The position numbers and the translations under genes were made by a program. From positions 1 through 57,231 of the forward strand of contig DBQO01000010.1 in NCBI GenBank assembly GCA_002305275.1: 57,231 nt of DNA, written 5' to 3'. The notes beneath the pieces were generated by a model. It ran no database searches. It saw only the letters and a program-made list of their open reading frames with translations, and had not been told where the DNA came from. This DNA is from Bacteroidales bacterium UBA1392. GTDB lineage: Bacteria > Bacteroidota > Bacteroidia > Bacteroidales > UBA932. Below are positions 43,944-53,939 of this stretch, piece after piece (positions within the stretch are counted from its first letter, which is position 1; every line of letters begins with the position of its first letter).

Positions 43944-45104
43944 ATGAAAATCCTGATTATTGATGACGAACGCAGTATCCGCAATGCTCTGAAAGATATC
44001 CTCGAAATGGACAATCACACCGTGACACTGGCCTCTGACGGGAAAGAGGGTGTGGATGCGGCACTCAGCGATAACTATGATGCCATTTTCTGCGACATAA
44101 AAATGCCGAAAATGGATGGACTTGAGGTGCTGGACACCCTCTCAAAGGAGGGCGTAGAGGCAGCTATCATCATGATTTCAGGTCATGGTACAATAGATAC
44201 AGCCGTGGAGTGCATAAAAAAGGGAGCATTCGACTTCATAGAAAAACCACTCGACCTCAACAGAATCCTGATCACCCTCAAGAATGCTACTGACAAGACT
44301 CAGCTGGTAAAGGAGACCACTATTCTCAAAAAGAAAGTAAATGCAAAATATGAAATTATAGGCGAGTCGGCAGCCATCAAGCATATCAAGGATATTGTAG
44401 ACAGAGTGGCTCCTACTGAGGCAAGAGTCCTCATTACCGGATCCAATGGTACAGGCAAGGAACTTGTGGCCAGACGCCTTCACGAAAAAAGCACCCGCGC
44501 CTCTGCACCCTTTATCGAAGTCAACTGTGCAGCCATACCGAGTGAGCTGATAGAGAGTGAGCTTTTCGGACACGAAAAGGGAGCTTTTACCTCCGCGGTA
44601 AGACAACACAAGGGTAAGTTTGAACAGGCGGATGGCGGCACTCTCTTCCTTGACGAAATTGGAGATATGAGTCTTGCTGCACAAGCCAAGGTGCTAAGGG
44701 TACTTCAGGAACACAAAATAACCAGAGTAGGCAGTGATAAGGATATTACTGTAAATGTCAGAGTAGTGGCTGCAACCAACAAAAACATAACCGAGGAGAT
44801 TGAAAAGGGCAATTTTAGAGAAGACCTGTACCACCGCCTGAGCGTAATCCTGATCCACGTTCCTCCTCTTTCCGAACGCATTGAAGATATTCCGCTCCTG
44901 GTGGAACATTTTATAAAACAGATCAGTAGAGATATGGGCATAGCTGCCAAAAAAGTCACTCCCGAGGCCTATGATGAGCTGAGTAAGCTCCCATGGAGGG
45001 GTAATATACGTGAACTTCGCAATGTCACCGAAAGACTGATGATCCTCTGCGGACCGACAATAACCAAGGAAGATATAATAGCATACGCTACTCCGGCGAT
45101 ATAA
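43944..45104 (+). CDS. NtrX-like response regulator with sigma-54-type AAA+ domain, no DNA-binding domain
   Basis: 386 residues. The receiver domain has the phosphorylated Asp at residue 51 (FCDIKMPKMDG). The AAA+ domain has Walker A GSNGTGKE (166-173), the loop GAFTSA (213-218, instead of GAFTGA) and Walker B FLDEIG (235-240). VRVVAATNK and LPWRGNIRELRNVTERLMIL follow. The protein stops at the AAA+ lid, so the Fis-type DNA-binding helix-turn-helix is absent. Without that domain it may act from solution or not by classical enhancer binding. It is 13 bases ahead of der. The partner kinase is the NtrY-like gene beyond der. Confidence 0.9.
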   Translation: MKILIIDDERSIRNALKDILEMDNHTVTLASDGKEGVDAALSDNYDAIFCDIKMPKMDGLEVLDTLSKEGVEAAIIMISGHGTIDTAVECIKKGAFDFIEKPLDLNRILITLKNATDKTQLVKETTILKKKVNAKYEIIGESAAIKHIKDIVDRVAPTEARVLITGSNGTGKELVARRLHEKSTRASAPFIEVNCAAIPSELIESELFGHEKGAFTSAVRQHKGKFEQADGGTLFLDEIGDMSLAAQAKVLRVLQEHKITRVGSDKDITVNVRVVAATNKNITEEIEKGNFREDLYHRLSVILIHVPPLSERIEDIPLLVEHFIKQISRDMGIAAKKVTPEAYDELSKLPWRGNIRELRNVTERLMILCGPTITKEDIIAYATPAI

Positions 45105-45117
45105 TACACATTTCAAT

Positions 45118-46428
45118 ATGAATCTGGTAGCAATAGTAGGAAGACCGAATGTAGGGAAATCGACCCTTTTCAACCGCCTGGTAGGTATGAGGCAGGCAAT
45201 AGTCGATGAGACCTCCGGTGTAACACGCGACCGCCACTATGGTACTTGTGAATGGTGCGGTATCGAGTTTTCGGTGGTGGATACAGGAGGATTTACTTCC
45301 AAATCCGATGACATATTTGAAGAGGAAATTCGCAAGCAGGTGATGATTGCCATCGAAGAATGTGACCTTGTGCTATTTGTAGTGGAGGTAGGTACCGGAA
45401 TTACCGACTTTGATGCTGAAATTGCAGACCTGCTCCGCAGGAGCAATAAACCTGTAGTTCTTGCAGTAAACAAAGTCGACACGGGTGAAAAGATGTATGG
45501 CGCCTACGAATTCCACGCCCTTGGATTGGGCGACCCCTGGTCTATCTCTTCTGCCAACGGCAGTGGTACAGGTGACCTGCTGGATAGGATTGTGGAACTT
45601 CTTCCTGCAGATGCGAATATTAAGGATGATCCCTACGCCAATGTTCCACGCATAGCTATAGTAGGGAAGCCCAATGTGGGCAAATCTTCACTTGTCAATG
45701 CCTTTTTAGGGGAAGAACGCAATATAGTGACGCCTATTGCCGGCACCACGCGAGATTCAATTTCTACCTATTACAATAAATTCGGGCACGAGTTCATTCT
45801 CATAGACACAGCCGGTCTTCGTAAGAAAACCCGTGTTAAAGAGGACTTGGAGTTCTATTCTGTAATGCGTTCCATCAGAGCCATTGAAAATTCCGATGTA
45901 TGTATACTGATGGTTGATGCCTCAACCGGAATAGAAGCACAGGATATGGCTATTTTCAACCTTATTGCCCGCAACAAGAAAGGGTGCGTGATAGTTGTCA
46001 ACAAATGGGATACTGTCGAGAAGGGTAATAATACGATGAAAGAGTTTACGGAAGGGATCAAAAAACGCATTGCCCCATTCAGTGATGTTCCAATCATATT
46101 CACTTCCGTAATAAACAAACAGAGGATCCTGGATGTACTTAATGCTGCTGCCACGGTCTATTCCAATTATTCCAGGAGGATCCCTACTTCCGAACTCAAC
46201 GAAGTAATGCTTCCCGAGATTGAAAACTACCCTCCGCCTGCCTGGAAAGGCAAATATATAAAGATCAAATATGTGACTCAGCTTCCCACGAAGTCACCTT
46301 CTTTTGCATTTTTCTGCAATTTACCTCAATATGTAAGGGAGCCTTATAAGAGATTCCTCGAAAACAGACTCAGAGAGCATTTCGATTTCAGCGGCTGCAC
46401 AATCCAGATTTTCCTCAGAAAGAAGTAG
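45118..46428 (+). CDS. der: Ribosome biogenesis GTPase Der (EngA)
   Basis: 436 residues with two tandem GTPase domains. The first has GRPNVGKS (8-15), DTGGF and NKVD. The second has GKPNVGKS (about 182-189), DTAGLRKK and NKWDTVEK. A KH-like C-terminal domain ends GCTIQIFLRKK. It acts in 50S subunit maturation. It lies between the regulator and kinase genes of a probable two-component pair. Its last 14 bases overlap the convergent kinase gene. Confidence 0.96.
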   Translation: MNLVAIVGRPNVGKSTLFNRLVGMRQAIVDETSGVTRDRHYGTCEWCGIEFSVVDTGGFTSKSDDIFEEEIRKQVMIAIEECDLVLFVVEVGTGITDFDAEIADLLRRSNKPVVLAVNKVDTGEKMYGAYEFHALGLGDPWSISSANGSGTGDLLDRIVELLPADANIKDDPYANVPRIAIVGKPNVGKSSLVNAFLGEERNIVTPIAGTTRDSISTYYNKFGHEFILIDTAGLRKKTRVKEDLEFYSVMRSIRAIENSDVCILMVDASTGIEAQDMAIFNLIARNKKGCVIVVNKWDTVEKGNNTMKEFTEGIKKRIAPFSDVPIIFTSVINKQRILDVLNAAATVYSNYSRRIPTSELNEVMLPEIENYPPPAWKGKYIKIKYVTQLPTKSPSFAFFCNLPQYVREPYKRFLENRLREHFDFSGCTIQIFLRKK

Positions 46429-49400
46429 GCTTTTTAGCAGGAAGAAGGATTGTAAAGCAGGCACCACCCAAAGAGGATTTTGAGTAGGATATTGAACCCT
46501 GTGATTGCTCTATAATATTACGACATATAGCAAGTCCAAGACCGGTACCTCCGCTTTTTGTGGTAAAATTAGGATGGAAAAGTCTCTCCAGATTTTCTTC
46601 GGAGACTCCCAAGCCATCATCTTCAAAATCCACTCTGTAGAAGACTCCTTCTTCACGCTCAACTGCATTTATGGTCACAAGGATCTTCCCTCTCCCCCGT
46701 GCATTTTGAATTGACTCAATAGCATTCTGGAGGATGTTTACAAAGACACGGGATAGTTGTTGTCTCCTCGCCGAAACCACAGGATTGGGAACATTATTGC
46801 GAATTTCGATTAAAATATCATCATTGGTATCAAAGAAAAATACCTGTTCTGCAATTGCAGCATTGAGATTCACATCCACCACCTCTTCATTGTAGAACCT
46901 GGAGAAAGACGAAAATGCATCTGCCACTTCACTAAGATTGGCTATCTGCCCCAAAATGGAATTGAGAGTGGGTTCTACCTGCTCTTCCCATCCTGAGCGT
47001 CCCTCATCCTTCATTCTAATCAGATATTGTATCCGAAGTTTCATGGGGGTTAAAGGATTCTTTATCTCATGGGCAATCTGACGTGCCATCTCCTTCCAGG
47101 CCTGTTCGCGCTCAGCCTGTGCCAGTTGCTGCCTACTATGGTCGAGGTCGTCCACCATCTTGTTGTAAGCGCTCACAAGCACACCTATTTCATCTCTGTT
47201 GTTGTGGTATGAAATATATCTGTTCCTATTGGAGGAGGTGGTAAGTCCCTGTATCCTCTCTTTAATCTCTACCAGAGGCCGCGAGAGAGAATTGGAGAGC
47301 AGTACACTTATTATAAATGCTAGGATGATCAGGATCAAGTAGATGTTAATGATTGTAGCAATCATCGAAGATGAAGCACTCAGCATATCAGCGGAACGAG
47401 AGAAGTAGGGAAGGTTGATTATAGCTACCATGGCACCCTGGTTATTGAAGAGTGGAGCGTAGACCGAAAAGTACTTCATCCCTGCCACCTCCTCCATGGT
47501 AGTATATTTTAGGGCATTGTTGTGTGCTATCTCGTGGAATGCATTGGCATTCATACGTTTTCCCATAAGGAACTGTTCGTAGATATCGGGTTGCGTGGTA
47601 CGGATAAGCCCACCGTGAGTATCATAAAGGTTGATGTCTGTCCTAATGACTTTGGAGAGCTCATCCATCTCGTTGTAAAACTCCAGCGACTGTACTTGAT
47701 TGTAAACATTTGCATATTTGCAATACTCTGAAAGAACGCTACGGGCGGTGGTGATTTTCTCATCCATCTCACGCTCATTACCGGTTTTGTTGAGTCTGCT
47801 TATATAGTGGATGCTGGCTACTCCAAGGAAGAGAATGGAAAAGATCATTGCAGAGGTAATGATGATGGTAATCTTTCTCTTGATGGATTTTTTCGGGAGG
47901 GAGAAAAGCTTACTGCCCCTACCCCAGAAAGTCATTATGGAGAAGAAGAGTCCGAAGAAAATTGCAATATAGGAGAATGAGACCACATTTGAGAAAAACC
48001 TCTGACTGGGGCGGCTCACAAGTGTGATTTCATCAGCTGAAAACTTATTGATAAAGTGTACGTAGCCCTTTTTGATTTGCATGGAATAACCATCGGGGAT
48101 AGTCTTATCAAAGATTACAGGGTACTCATAATCCCCCTTGTAGGTAATAATACGGCCATTGCTATATCTTGCGAAAGAATAATGACGAGGAAGTCGGAGA
48201 TCATTATAACCCTCGTCTCCACTCAGTATGGTCGGGAGTCCTACTAACTCTGAAGAGTATTTGGACTCAATTTCCACAAATAGTCGGGTGACTCTCGAAC
48301 TTACAGGGTCAAAAAATGTGAATAGGCCCAGGTAAGAGGTCAAACCATTGTACTTGTTTATATAGAAGAATCTCGAATTAGGGGCCAAAGGTGTACCAAA
48401 CCTTGTTATTTGGTCTTGATAGAAGGGATAGCAGAGCACCAGCTCACTGCCATGCCCTAAATCGAGCAGGTCATTTGGAGAGCAAACGGTCAGCTCTATA
48501 TTATATTTCTGAGCAGTATTGCGATATAAATAGCGTTCAAGCAAACGGCTGCGGATCACCTCCCGTCTGTCAACAGTTGTCAGCAGTGCTATTATAGGGT
48601 CATGGGCTATGGTCTCCTCTACATTACGCAATTGGAGTTCGAGACTCAGGTCTCTTTCCATAGCAAGTTTATTGGTCCGTACACGGTTTGTCTCGTACTC
48701 TTTTTCAAAACCGTATATCACAATCATTGTCACGCAGTAGAGCGATATTACCAACACATATAGTGTCATATTGAACCAGCTCAGGAGTGAGAATGTACAC
48801 CTTCGACGGAAAATGAGTACCAGAAGCTGCAACATCAGCAGAAGCCCCAGAAATATCATTGCCGAAGAGAAATAGGCCAAAATGGAATACCAGGAAAGCT
48901 CATCTATACGGAAAGGCTCCAGGACTATGTTGGAGTTAATAATCAGAGATCTGAATGTCAAATGGATATAAAGTACCAAAAGGAGAGTAGTTACAACTGC
49001 AACTGCGGCACCTGCACTCCTCATGGTACTGCCGGATCTCTTTATGCGCTTGACTATAGGGAGACGGGTTATGAAGACAGCATAGGTCAGGAGGGCTATT
49101 AAGACATTATTAATCAAAAAATTGCCCAGAGAATCAAAAAGACGGTTGTCCGCATAATAGATGGGCGAAAATATCTCTCCCGACATATCATTGCGTGCTA
49201 CCACGACAAAAGCCACAACTCTGATTGCAAAAAGGAAAAAAGCAGTTATCATAAGGGATAACCAGCTACGCTTTCTTAAATGGAATAGAAAGAGAGCAAT
49301 CACTGCAAAAAGCATCGAAATCCACATCGGGGTGAGATTTGTACTCCTGACAAGACTTGGGCTCTCTGAAACCAGTGAGAAGAGTGGCAGCCCCTCAATA

Positions 49401-50026
49401 CCATATACTACACCTGCGGCATCCACATTGACGCTTACAGGATCAAAACCGGCACCAATGCGAAGTTTCTTATTTGAGTAGTTTTTCAGACCCTTGCCAT
49501 CAAGATATTCGGTCTTGACCAAAATACCGGTTATGACTTTGGTTCGATATGAAGGAGAAACATAGGTATTGACAATGTACCATGCCGAACCTAGGTTGAC
49601 ATACTGCTCCTCGAGTCCCAAATAAGCCAGCGGCGAACTGAAAAGGTTGTCATTACTCAAATAATGGAGGCGGTAAGTAAAAGAATAGGCATCTACTTCA
49701 TCATTACTTATGGGGAACTGGTTGCCCCAGGATTGAAGGGTATCGGAGACATATTTATATATCACCATATCATCCGGCAGGTCACTAAGATCCACCCACT
49801 GGTCATCCGGAGTATTTATGGCACGTTGTGCGTACTTCTCGATGATGTGCTGGCGATGATTAACCTGTTTTTGCACCTTTCGTACTTCACGGCGAAGGTT
49901 ATAGGTACCTGTACTGCCAACGAAAGAAATAACGGCAAAAACAATGGCGATAGCCGCCATGAATATCGTCAAATATTTGTTGGCAGCTCCGGTAATCCGA
50001 TTATATATGCTATTGACTCCTTTCAC
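46415..50026 (-). CDS. NtrY-like giant membrane sensor histidine kinase
   Basis: 1203 residues. A membrane helix at about 15-37 precedes a periplasmic domain, then five or more further membrane helices (for example SMLFAVIALFLFHL, MITAFFLFAIRVVAFVVV, ITIIITSAMIFSILFLGVAS) and a second sensing region. A HAMP-like segment (SNSLSRPLVEIKERI) leads to the H-box MARQIAHEIKNPLTPMK with His986. The ATPase has QNAIESIQNA, DDGLGVSEENLERLF and GTGLGLAICRNIIEQSQG. This is the NtrY/NtrB-type catalytic core and fits the NtrX-like regulator on the other side of der. It overlaps der by 14 bases and rlmH by 4. Confidence 0.93.
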   Translation of the reverse strand: MKGVNSIYNRITGAANKYLTIFMAAIAIVFAVISFVGSTGTYNLRREVRKVQKQVNHRQHIIEKYAQRAINTPDDQWVDLSDLPDDMVIYKYVSDTLQSWGNQFPISNDEVDAYSFTYRLHYLSNDNLFSSPLAYLGLEEQYVNLGSAWYIVNTYVSPSYRTKVITGILVKTEYLDGKGLKNYSNKKLRIGAGFDPVSVNVDAAGVVYGIEGLPLFSLVSESPSLVRSTNLTPMWISMLFAVIALFLFHLRKRSWLSLMITAFFLFAIRVVAFVVVARNDMSGEIFSPIYYADNRLFDSLGNFLINNVLIALLTYAVFITRLPIVKRIKRSGSTMRSAGAAVAVVTTLLLVLYIHLTFRSLIINSNIVLEPFRIDELSWYSILAYFSSAMIFLGLLLMLQLLVLIFRRRCTFSLLSWFNMTLYVLVISLYCVTMIVIYGFEKEYETNRVRTNKLAMERDLSLELQLRNVEETIAHDPIIALLTTVDRREVIRSRLLERYLYRNTAQKYNIELTVCSPNDLLDLGHGSELVLCYPFYQDQITRFGTPLAPNSRFFYINKYNGLTSYLGLFTFFDPVSSRVTRLFVEIESKYSSELVGLPTILSGDEGYNDLRLPRHYSFARYSNGRIITYKGDYEYPVIFDKTIPDGYSMQIKKGYVHFINKFSADEITLVSRPSQRFFSNVVSFSYIAIFFGLFFSIMTFWGRGSKLFSLPKKSIKRKITIIITSAMIFSILFLGVASIHYISRLNKTGNEREMDEKITTARSVLSEYCKYANVYNQVQSLEFYNEMDELSKVIRTDINLYDTHGGLIRTTQPDIYEQFLMGKRMNANAFHEIAHNNALKYTTMEEVAGMKYFSVYAPLFNNQGAMVAIINLPYFSRSADMLSASSSMIATIINIYLILIILAFIISVLLSNSLSRPLVEIKERIQGLTTSSNRNRYISYHNNRDEIGVLVSAYNKMVDDLDHSRQQLAQAEREQAWKEMARQIAHEIKNPLTPMKLRIQYLIRMKDEGRSGWEEQVEPTLNSILGQIANLSEVADAFSSFSRFYNEEVVDVNLNAAIAEQVFFFDTNDDILIEIRNNVPNPVVSARRQQLSRVFVNILQNAIESIQNARGRGKILVTINAVEREEGVFYRVDFEDDGLGVSEENLERLFHPNFTTKSGGTGLGLAICRNIIEQSQGSISYSKSSLGGACFTILLPAKKPTSF

Positions 50027-50496
50027 TTGTGGTGGTATGGCTCACCTTTAATTATTGTAAATGCCCTGTACAATTGTTCGACAAAAATCAGGCGTACCAT
50101 TTGATGGGAAAATGTCATCTTTGAGAGGGAAAGTTTTCCATCGGCACGCTGATATACTTTTTCCGAAAATCCGTATGCACCTCCGATCACAAAGACCATA
50201 TCTTTGGATCCGTATGTCATTTTTTGCTCCAAATGTCGTGCCCAATCTTCTGAGGAGTACATATTGCCCCGCTCGTCAAGCAAGATCACGTCATCCGAAC
50301 TCTTTAATCCGGCAAGAATGAGTTCCCCTTCCCTCTCTTTGATTTGCTCAACAGAAAGAGCCGAGACCTGTTTGAGCTCGGGAATAACCGTCATTTCAAA
50401 TGGCACATAGTGCTTGAGACGGCTGGTATAGAGCTTGATGCCCGACTGCAGCCAGCCCTCCACACTCTTACCTACAAGGAGAAATTTGACTTTCAT
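50023..50496 (-). CDS. rlmH: 23S rRNA pseudouridine(1915) N3-methyltransferase RlmH
   Basis: 157 residues, the usual RlmH length. SPOUT motifs are LLDERGNMYSSEDWAR and FVIGGAYGFSEKVYQRADGKLSLSKMTFSHQMVRLIFVEQLYRAFTI (knotted SAM-binding region near the C-terminus). Its 4-base overlap with the kinase gene suggests coupling. It is the first gene of the pair in transcription order. Confidence 0.95.
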   Translation of the reverse strand: MKVKFLLVGKSVEGWLQSGIKLYTSRLKHYVPFEMTVIPELKQVSALSVEQIKEREGELILAGLKSSDDVILLDERGNMYSSEDWARHLEQKMTYGSKDMVFVIGGAYGFSEKVYQRADGKLSLSKMTFSHQMVRLIFVEQLYRAFTIIKGEPYHHK

Positions 50497-50602
50497 AATA
50501 CAAAAATAACATTTTTAAGGGGATTCGTCCCTTCGATGGCTTGATTTTTGTTTGTTTGTATTTGATAAGCAGTTTTATTATTTCTTAAACCTATAACGCC
50601 AA

Positions 50603-51037
50603 ATGAAGAAGATTTTACTCTTGGCCATGTTCGGGATATTCTCCATTGCTGCACCGGCTCAGATGATGCAGTTGGTTAATAGTTCCCAGACCAATGTCCA
50701 AAGCAATACCGAGCAGGATGTATTCACCCCAATCGGCAAATATATCCAATCTGGCGACTATGACAAACTCTCCGCCTGGTTTGCCGACAATCTCGAACTG
50801 AATATTCTGGGTGCCATCAACAACTGTACCCGCAATCAGGCACGTCTGATCATCAAGAACTTTTTTACCAACTATACCCCTAAGAAATTTACCATAATCC
50901 ACAAGAGTGGCAAGGCCCCTATGAAATATGCGGTCGGTTCACTTTCCGCAGGCGGTGAAAAATTCAGAGTAATACTTTACGTTAAAACAACTGATGGGGT
51001 AAATTCAATCCAACAACTTAAGGTCGAACGGGAGTAG
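50603..51037 (+). CDS. DUF4783 secreted protein
   Basis: 144 residues with a signal peptide (about 1-20). The rest (FTPIGKYIQSGDYDKLSAWFADNLELNILG... NFFTNYTPKKFTIIHKSGKAPMKYAVGSL) matches DUF4783, a small NTF2-like fold common in Bacteroidota with no known activity. It converges on the 5'-nucleotidase-like lipoprotein gene with a 20-base overlap. Confidence 0.8.
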   Translation: MKKILLLAMFGIFSIAAPAQMMQLVNSSQTNVQSNTEQDVFTPIGKYIQSGDYDKLSAWFADNLELNILGAINNCTRNQARLIIKNFFTNYTPKKFTIIHKSGKAPMKYAVGSLSAGGEKFRVILYVKTTDGVNSIQQLKVERE

Positions 51038-51872
51038 GAATATCCATTCTACCCACGATTACACCTTGCCCTCCACATTGTGTTATAACCACCTTTCTGC
51101 CCTCAAGATTTTCTACTTCTACTGCATTTTTTAGAAAAGTATGAGAGTGGCCTCCAATTATAATGTCTATATCTTTTGAATTTTGAGCCATCAAAATATC
51201 TGAGGGATGCTCCATTGAACCACCCTGATGACCGAAATGTGATAGCAGTATCACCAAATCACACTTTTTCTTATGTTTTAGCCAGGCAGCCCATTTATTT
51301 ACCTCGGATATGGCATCCAGACGAACCAGACCCTCCAGATGGCTTTTGAGTACAACTCCTTCGAGGTACGATGTTGCCCCTACTATACCTATTTTCAATC
51401 CTGCACGACGTATGATGGTATAGGGCTTGACATAATCCTTCAAAACCGAATCCGAAAAGTCATAATTACAGGTTACAGTAACAAATTCAGCCGATGATAG
51501 TCGTCTTGCAAGTTCTTCCTGGCCATTATCAAACTCGTGATTTCCCAAAGTGGCTACATCGTATCCAAGTGCATTCATAAGCTCTATCTCCAGGTCACCT
51601 TTTGCCATTGTAAAATAGGGTGTGCCCTGATTATAGTCACCTGCATCCAGCAACAATACATTACGGCGGCCGGCCTCTTCTCTAACAGAGTTGATATATT
51701 GCAGACGGCGCTCCACGCCACCTTTATCACGATCACGCCCCACCCTTACCGGTTCGATTTGGCTGTGAGTATCATTTGTATGAAGTATTACAAGGTGCCT
51801 TGGCGAGCAGGATGCCACCATTGCAAGCAATGCAACATACAAAAAAGCAAATTTGATGTTATTAAGTCTCAT
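51018..51872 (-). CDS. 5'-nucleotidase-like metallophosphatase lipoprotein (catalytic half of UshA)
   Basis: 284 residues. The lipoprotein signal ends LLAMVASC (Cys near 22). Metal motifs are HTNDTHSQIEPV, DAGDYNQG, LGNHEFDNG, LSHFGHQGG and IIGGHSHTF. This is the N-terminal catalytic domain of UshA/5'-nucleotidases without the substrate-binding C-terminal domain. That domain is encoded by the upstream gene, whose stop overlaps its start by 4 bases. It probably acts in the periplasm on nucleotides or nucleotide sugars. Confidence 0.9.
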   Translation of the reverse strand: MRLNNIKFAFLYVALLAMVASCSPRHLVILHTNDTHSQIEPVRVGRDRDKGGVERRLQYINSVREEAGRRNVLLLDAGDYNQGTPYFTMAKGDLEIELMNALGYDVATLGNHEFDNGQEELARRLSSAEFVTVTCNYDFSDSVLKDYVKPYTIIRRAGLKIGIVGATSYLEGVVLKSHLEGLVRLDAISEVNKWAAWLKHKKKCDLVILLSHFGHQGGSMEHPSDILMAQNSKDIDIIIGGHSHTFLKNAVEVENLEGRKVVITQCGGQGVIVGRMDIPTPVRP

Positions 51873-52633
51873 CTTCCGGAGTCCTCCATATTCTTGACAA
51901 TCACCCGACCGTCATTTTTTAAGGAAATGGTTTCACCACGGGCGGTCATCTCTCTGATATAGTCCACAATGGCATCCCTGATGAAAACATTTTCCAGATT
52001 GGTAATATTTTTAGCAAAATCTCCCACACTCAAGCGGTCACCTCCATCCATAAGGAAGTTGATGGTGGCAAACTTGTACTCCTTTTCCGGATCAATCTGC
52101 TCTCCACCAACCTTGAGAGATTCCAGTTTGCGTCCGTCAAAAACCACCTGGACATTACTCAAAGCCTCAACACGACCCCTGGAAGCCATATTCCTAAGAA
52201 ATTTATCCAGATCTGCTCCCAAAATATCGAAGGTTACCAGATAATTGTCGAAGGGGAAAATCGAAAAAATGTCATAAACCCTCACTGCCCCTTTCGGAAG
52301 AGAGGTGCGGATACCTCCAAAGTTGGTCATAGCTACGTCAACCTTGGAACCGGTCTCCTTTTCCGCAACTGCACGAATTACATCTACTGCAAAATTGGAA
52401 AGCGGACCTTCAGGGATCCCTTTATCGTATTCATCTTCGGAAAAACCAATAATTTCCATCAATGGAGCTACTAACGGCTCATATTTACTGATGATTTTAG
52501 TCGCAGTGAAGTCCTTGATATCTCCCCAGGTTGCATCCATTGCGACTGTCGTCCAGCTATAGTTGAGCTGGGCATGTGCTAACGTAATACCAAACAGAAA
52601 CAGTAAGGTGAAAATGACCTTCTTAATATTCAT
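51869..52633 (-). CDS. 5'-nucleotidase C-terminal domain protein (binding half of UshA)
   Basis: 254 residues with a signal peptide ending LAHA near residue 21. It has the 5'-nucleotidase C-terminal motif NFAVDVIRAVAE... VAMTNFGGIRTSLPKGAVRVYDIFSIFPFDNYLVTF, which normally binds the base. The catalytic half is the overlapping gene downstream. The reading order is the reverse of the fused UshA enzyme. Both follow an ABC exporter gene pair in one transcription unit. Confidence 0.88.
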   Translation of the reverse strand: MNIKKVIFTLLFLFGITLAHAQLNYSWTTVAMDATWGDIKDFTATKIISKYEPLVAPLMEIIGFSEDEYDKGIPEGPLSNFAVDVIRAVAEKETGSKVDVAMTNFGGIRTSLPKGAVRVYDIFSIFPFDNYLVTFDILGADLDKFLRNMASRGRVEALSNVQVVFDGRKLESLKVGGEQIDPEKEYKFATINFLMDGGDRLSVGDFAKNITNLENVFIRDAIVDYIREMTARGETISLKNDGRVIVKNMEDSGR

Positions 52634-52637
52634 AATT

Positions 52638-53930
52638 CTAATTTTTTACCTTAATCCACTTCCAAAGATCTTTGAAGGAGGCTTTTTTACCGTATGTGAG
52701 TATACCTACCTTGTAAATCTTAGCCGAAATCACAGCCATCAAAAGGAAGGTTGCAAAAAGCAGAATAATTGACAGAGCAAGCTCCCAGAAGGGTACTACA
52801 CCAAAAGGAACACGTGCCATCATCACCATTGGAGAGGTGAAGGGTATGATAGATGACCAAAAAGCCAGCTGACCGGTAGGATTCTGGAAAGTGGGAATCA
52901 TCAGGAAGAGACCTATAATTAGGGGAATGGTTATGGGCATCGAAAGTTGACCTGTGTCCGCCTCATTGTCCACAGCTGCACCCACAGCCGCAAACATACC
53001 CGCATAGAGCAGATAGCCCAGCAGGAAATAGATCAAGAAGCAGGTAAGCACATATCCGAACCTGATCTCAGAAATGCCTTTCAAAATGGACCCCATACCG
53101 GCTACATCTGCCGACTCCATGGTACCCACTATATCACCACCCATAAAGGAGCCTGCCACAACGACTAGAACCAGAGTTAGCACCACCCATATCAGGAATT
53201 GGGTTAAGGCAACGAGGGCAACTCCTACAATCTTACCGATCATCAACTCCACCGACTTGACGGAGGAGACAATCACCTCAACTATACGACCGCTCTTCTC
53301 CTCAATCACTCCACGCATCACCATGTTGCCGAACATAAAGATGAACATATAGATCAGAAAGCTCATAATATAAGAGAGCGCCATATAAATTTCCGCCGAC
53401 TCCTCCTTTTCTCCCTCATCGGTGAGAGTCAGTGTTGTAATCTGTACATCGCTCTTTACCTCTGCAAGGATTCGGTCAAGATCGGAGATATTGTAAAGTG
53501 AGAGTTTCATCGACTCCACGGCTTTATTGACTTTGCGTGAAATATCGCTCTTGATATCCACATTGAGAGGTTCAGCGGAGTATGCCACCACCTGTACGTT
53601 ATTCGCGGAGTCAAGCTCCGAGATTCCTACGAGAGCATAGACACCAAGATAATTGAAATCTGCCTTTAGTTGCTCAAGAGTGCTGCCTTCAGGCGCAACT
53701 ACATATTCTACCGTGGAACTGCTTTCGAGATAAGGAACCACTATGCCTGAACCGTCCTGCACCATGACCTTCTCCGTATCCTTGCCGCCTACCACCATTA
53801 ACACGGTAGGCACGATGAAGAGGGCGGCCATTAGCACCGGAGTAAGAATTGTTGTTAGAATAAAGGATTTTTTCTTGACGCGTACCGAATATTCGCGTCC
53901 CAGTATTATACCTATCTTATTGAAATTCAT
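52638..53930 (-). CDS. ABC-2-type exporter permease (NatB-like)
   Basis: 430 residues. A membrane helix near the N-terminus (ILTTILTPVLMAALFIVPTVLMVV) precedes a large extracytoplasmic part (about 55-185). Six membrane segments follow, including ALSYIMSFLIYMFIFMFGNMV, a LIGKIVGVALVALTQFLIWVVLTLVLVVVAG stretch and ITIPLIIGLFLMIPTF. This is the NatB/ABC-2 layout. It follows the ATPase gene by 9 bases and precedes the nucleotidase pair by 4. The substrate is unknown; sodium export is only one option. Confidence 0.9.
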   Translation of the reverse strand: MNFNKIGIILGREYSVRVKKKSFILTTILTPVLMAALFIVPTVLMVVGGKDTEKVMVQDGSGIVVPYLESSSTVEYVVAPEGSTLEQLKADFNYLGVYALVGISELDSANNVQVVAYSAEPLNVDIKSDISRKVNKAVESMKLSLYNISDLDRILAEVKSDVQITTLTLTDEGEKEESAEIYMALSYIMSFLIYMFIFMFGNMVMRGVIEEKSGRIVEVIVSSVKSVELMIGKIVGVALVALTQFLIWVVLTLVLVVVAGSFMGGDIVGTMESADVAGMGSILKGISEIRFGYVLTCFLIYFLLGYLLYAGMFAAVGAAVDNEADTGQLSMPITIPLIIGLFLMIPTFQNPTGQLAFWSSIIPFTSPMVMMARVPFGVVPFWELALSIILLFATFLLMAVISAKIYKVGILTYGKKASFKDLWKWIKVKN

Positions 53931-53939
53931 GGCTCCCTC

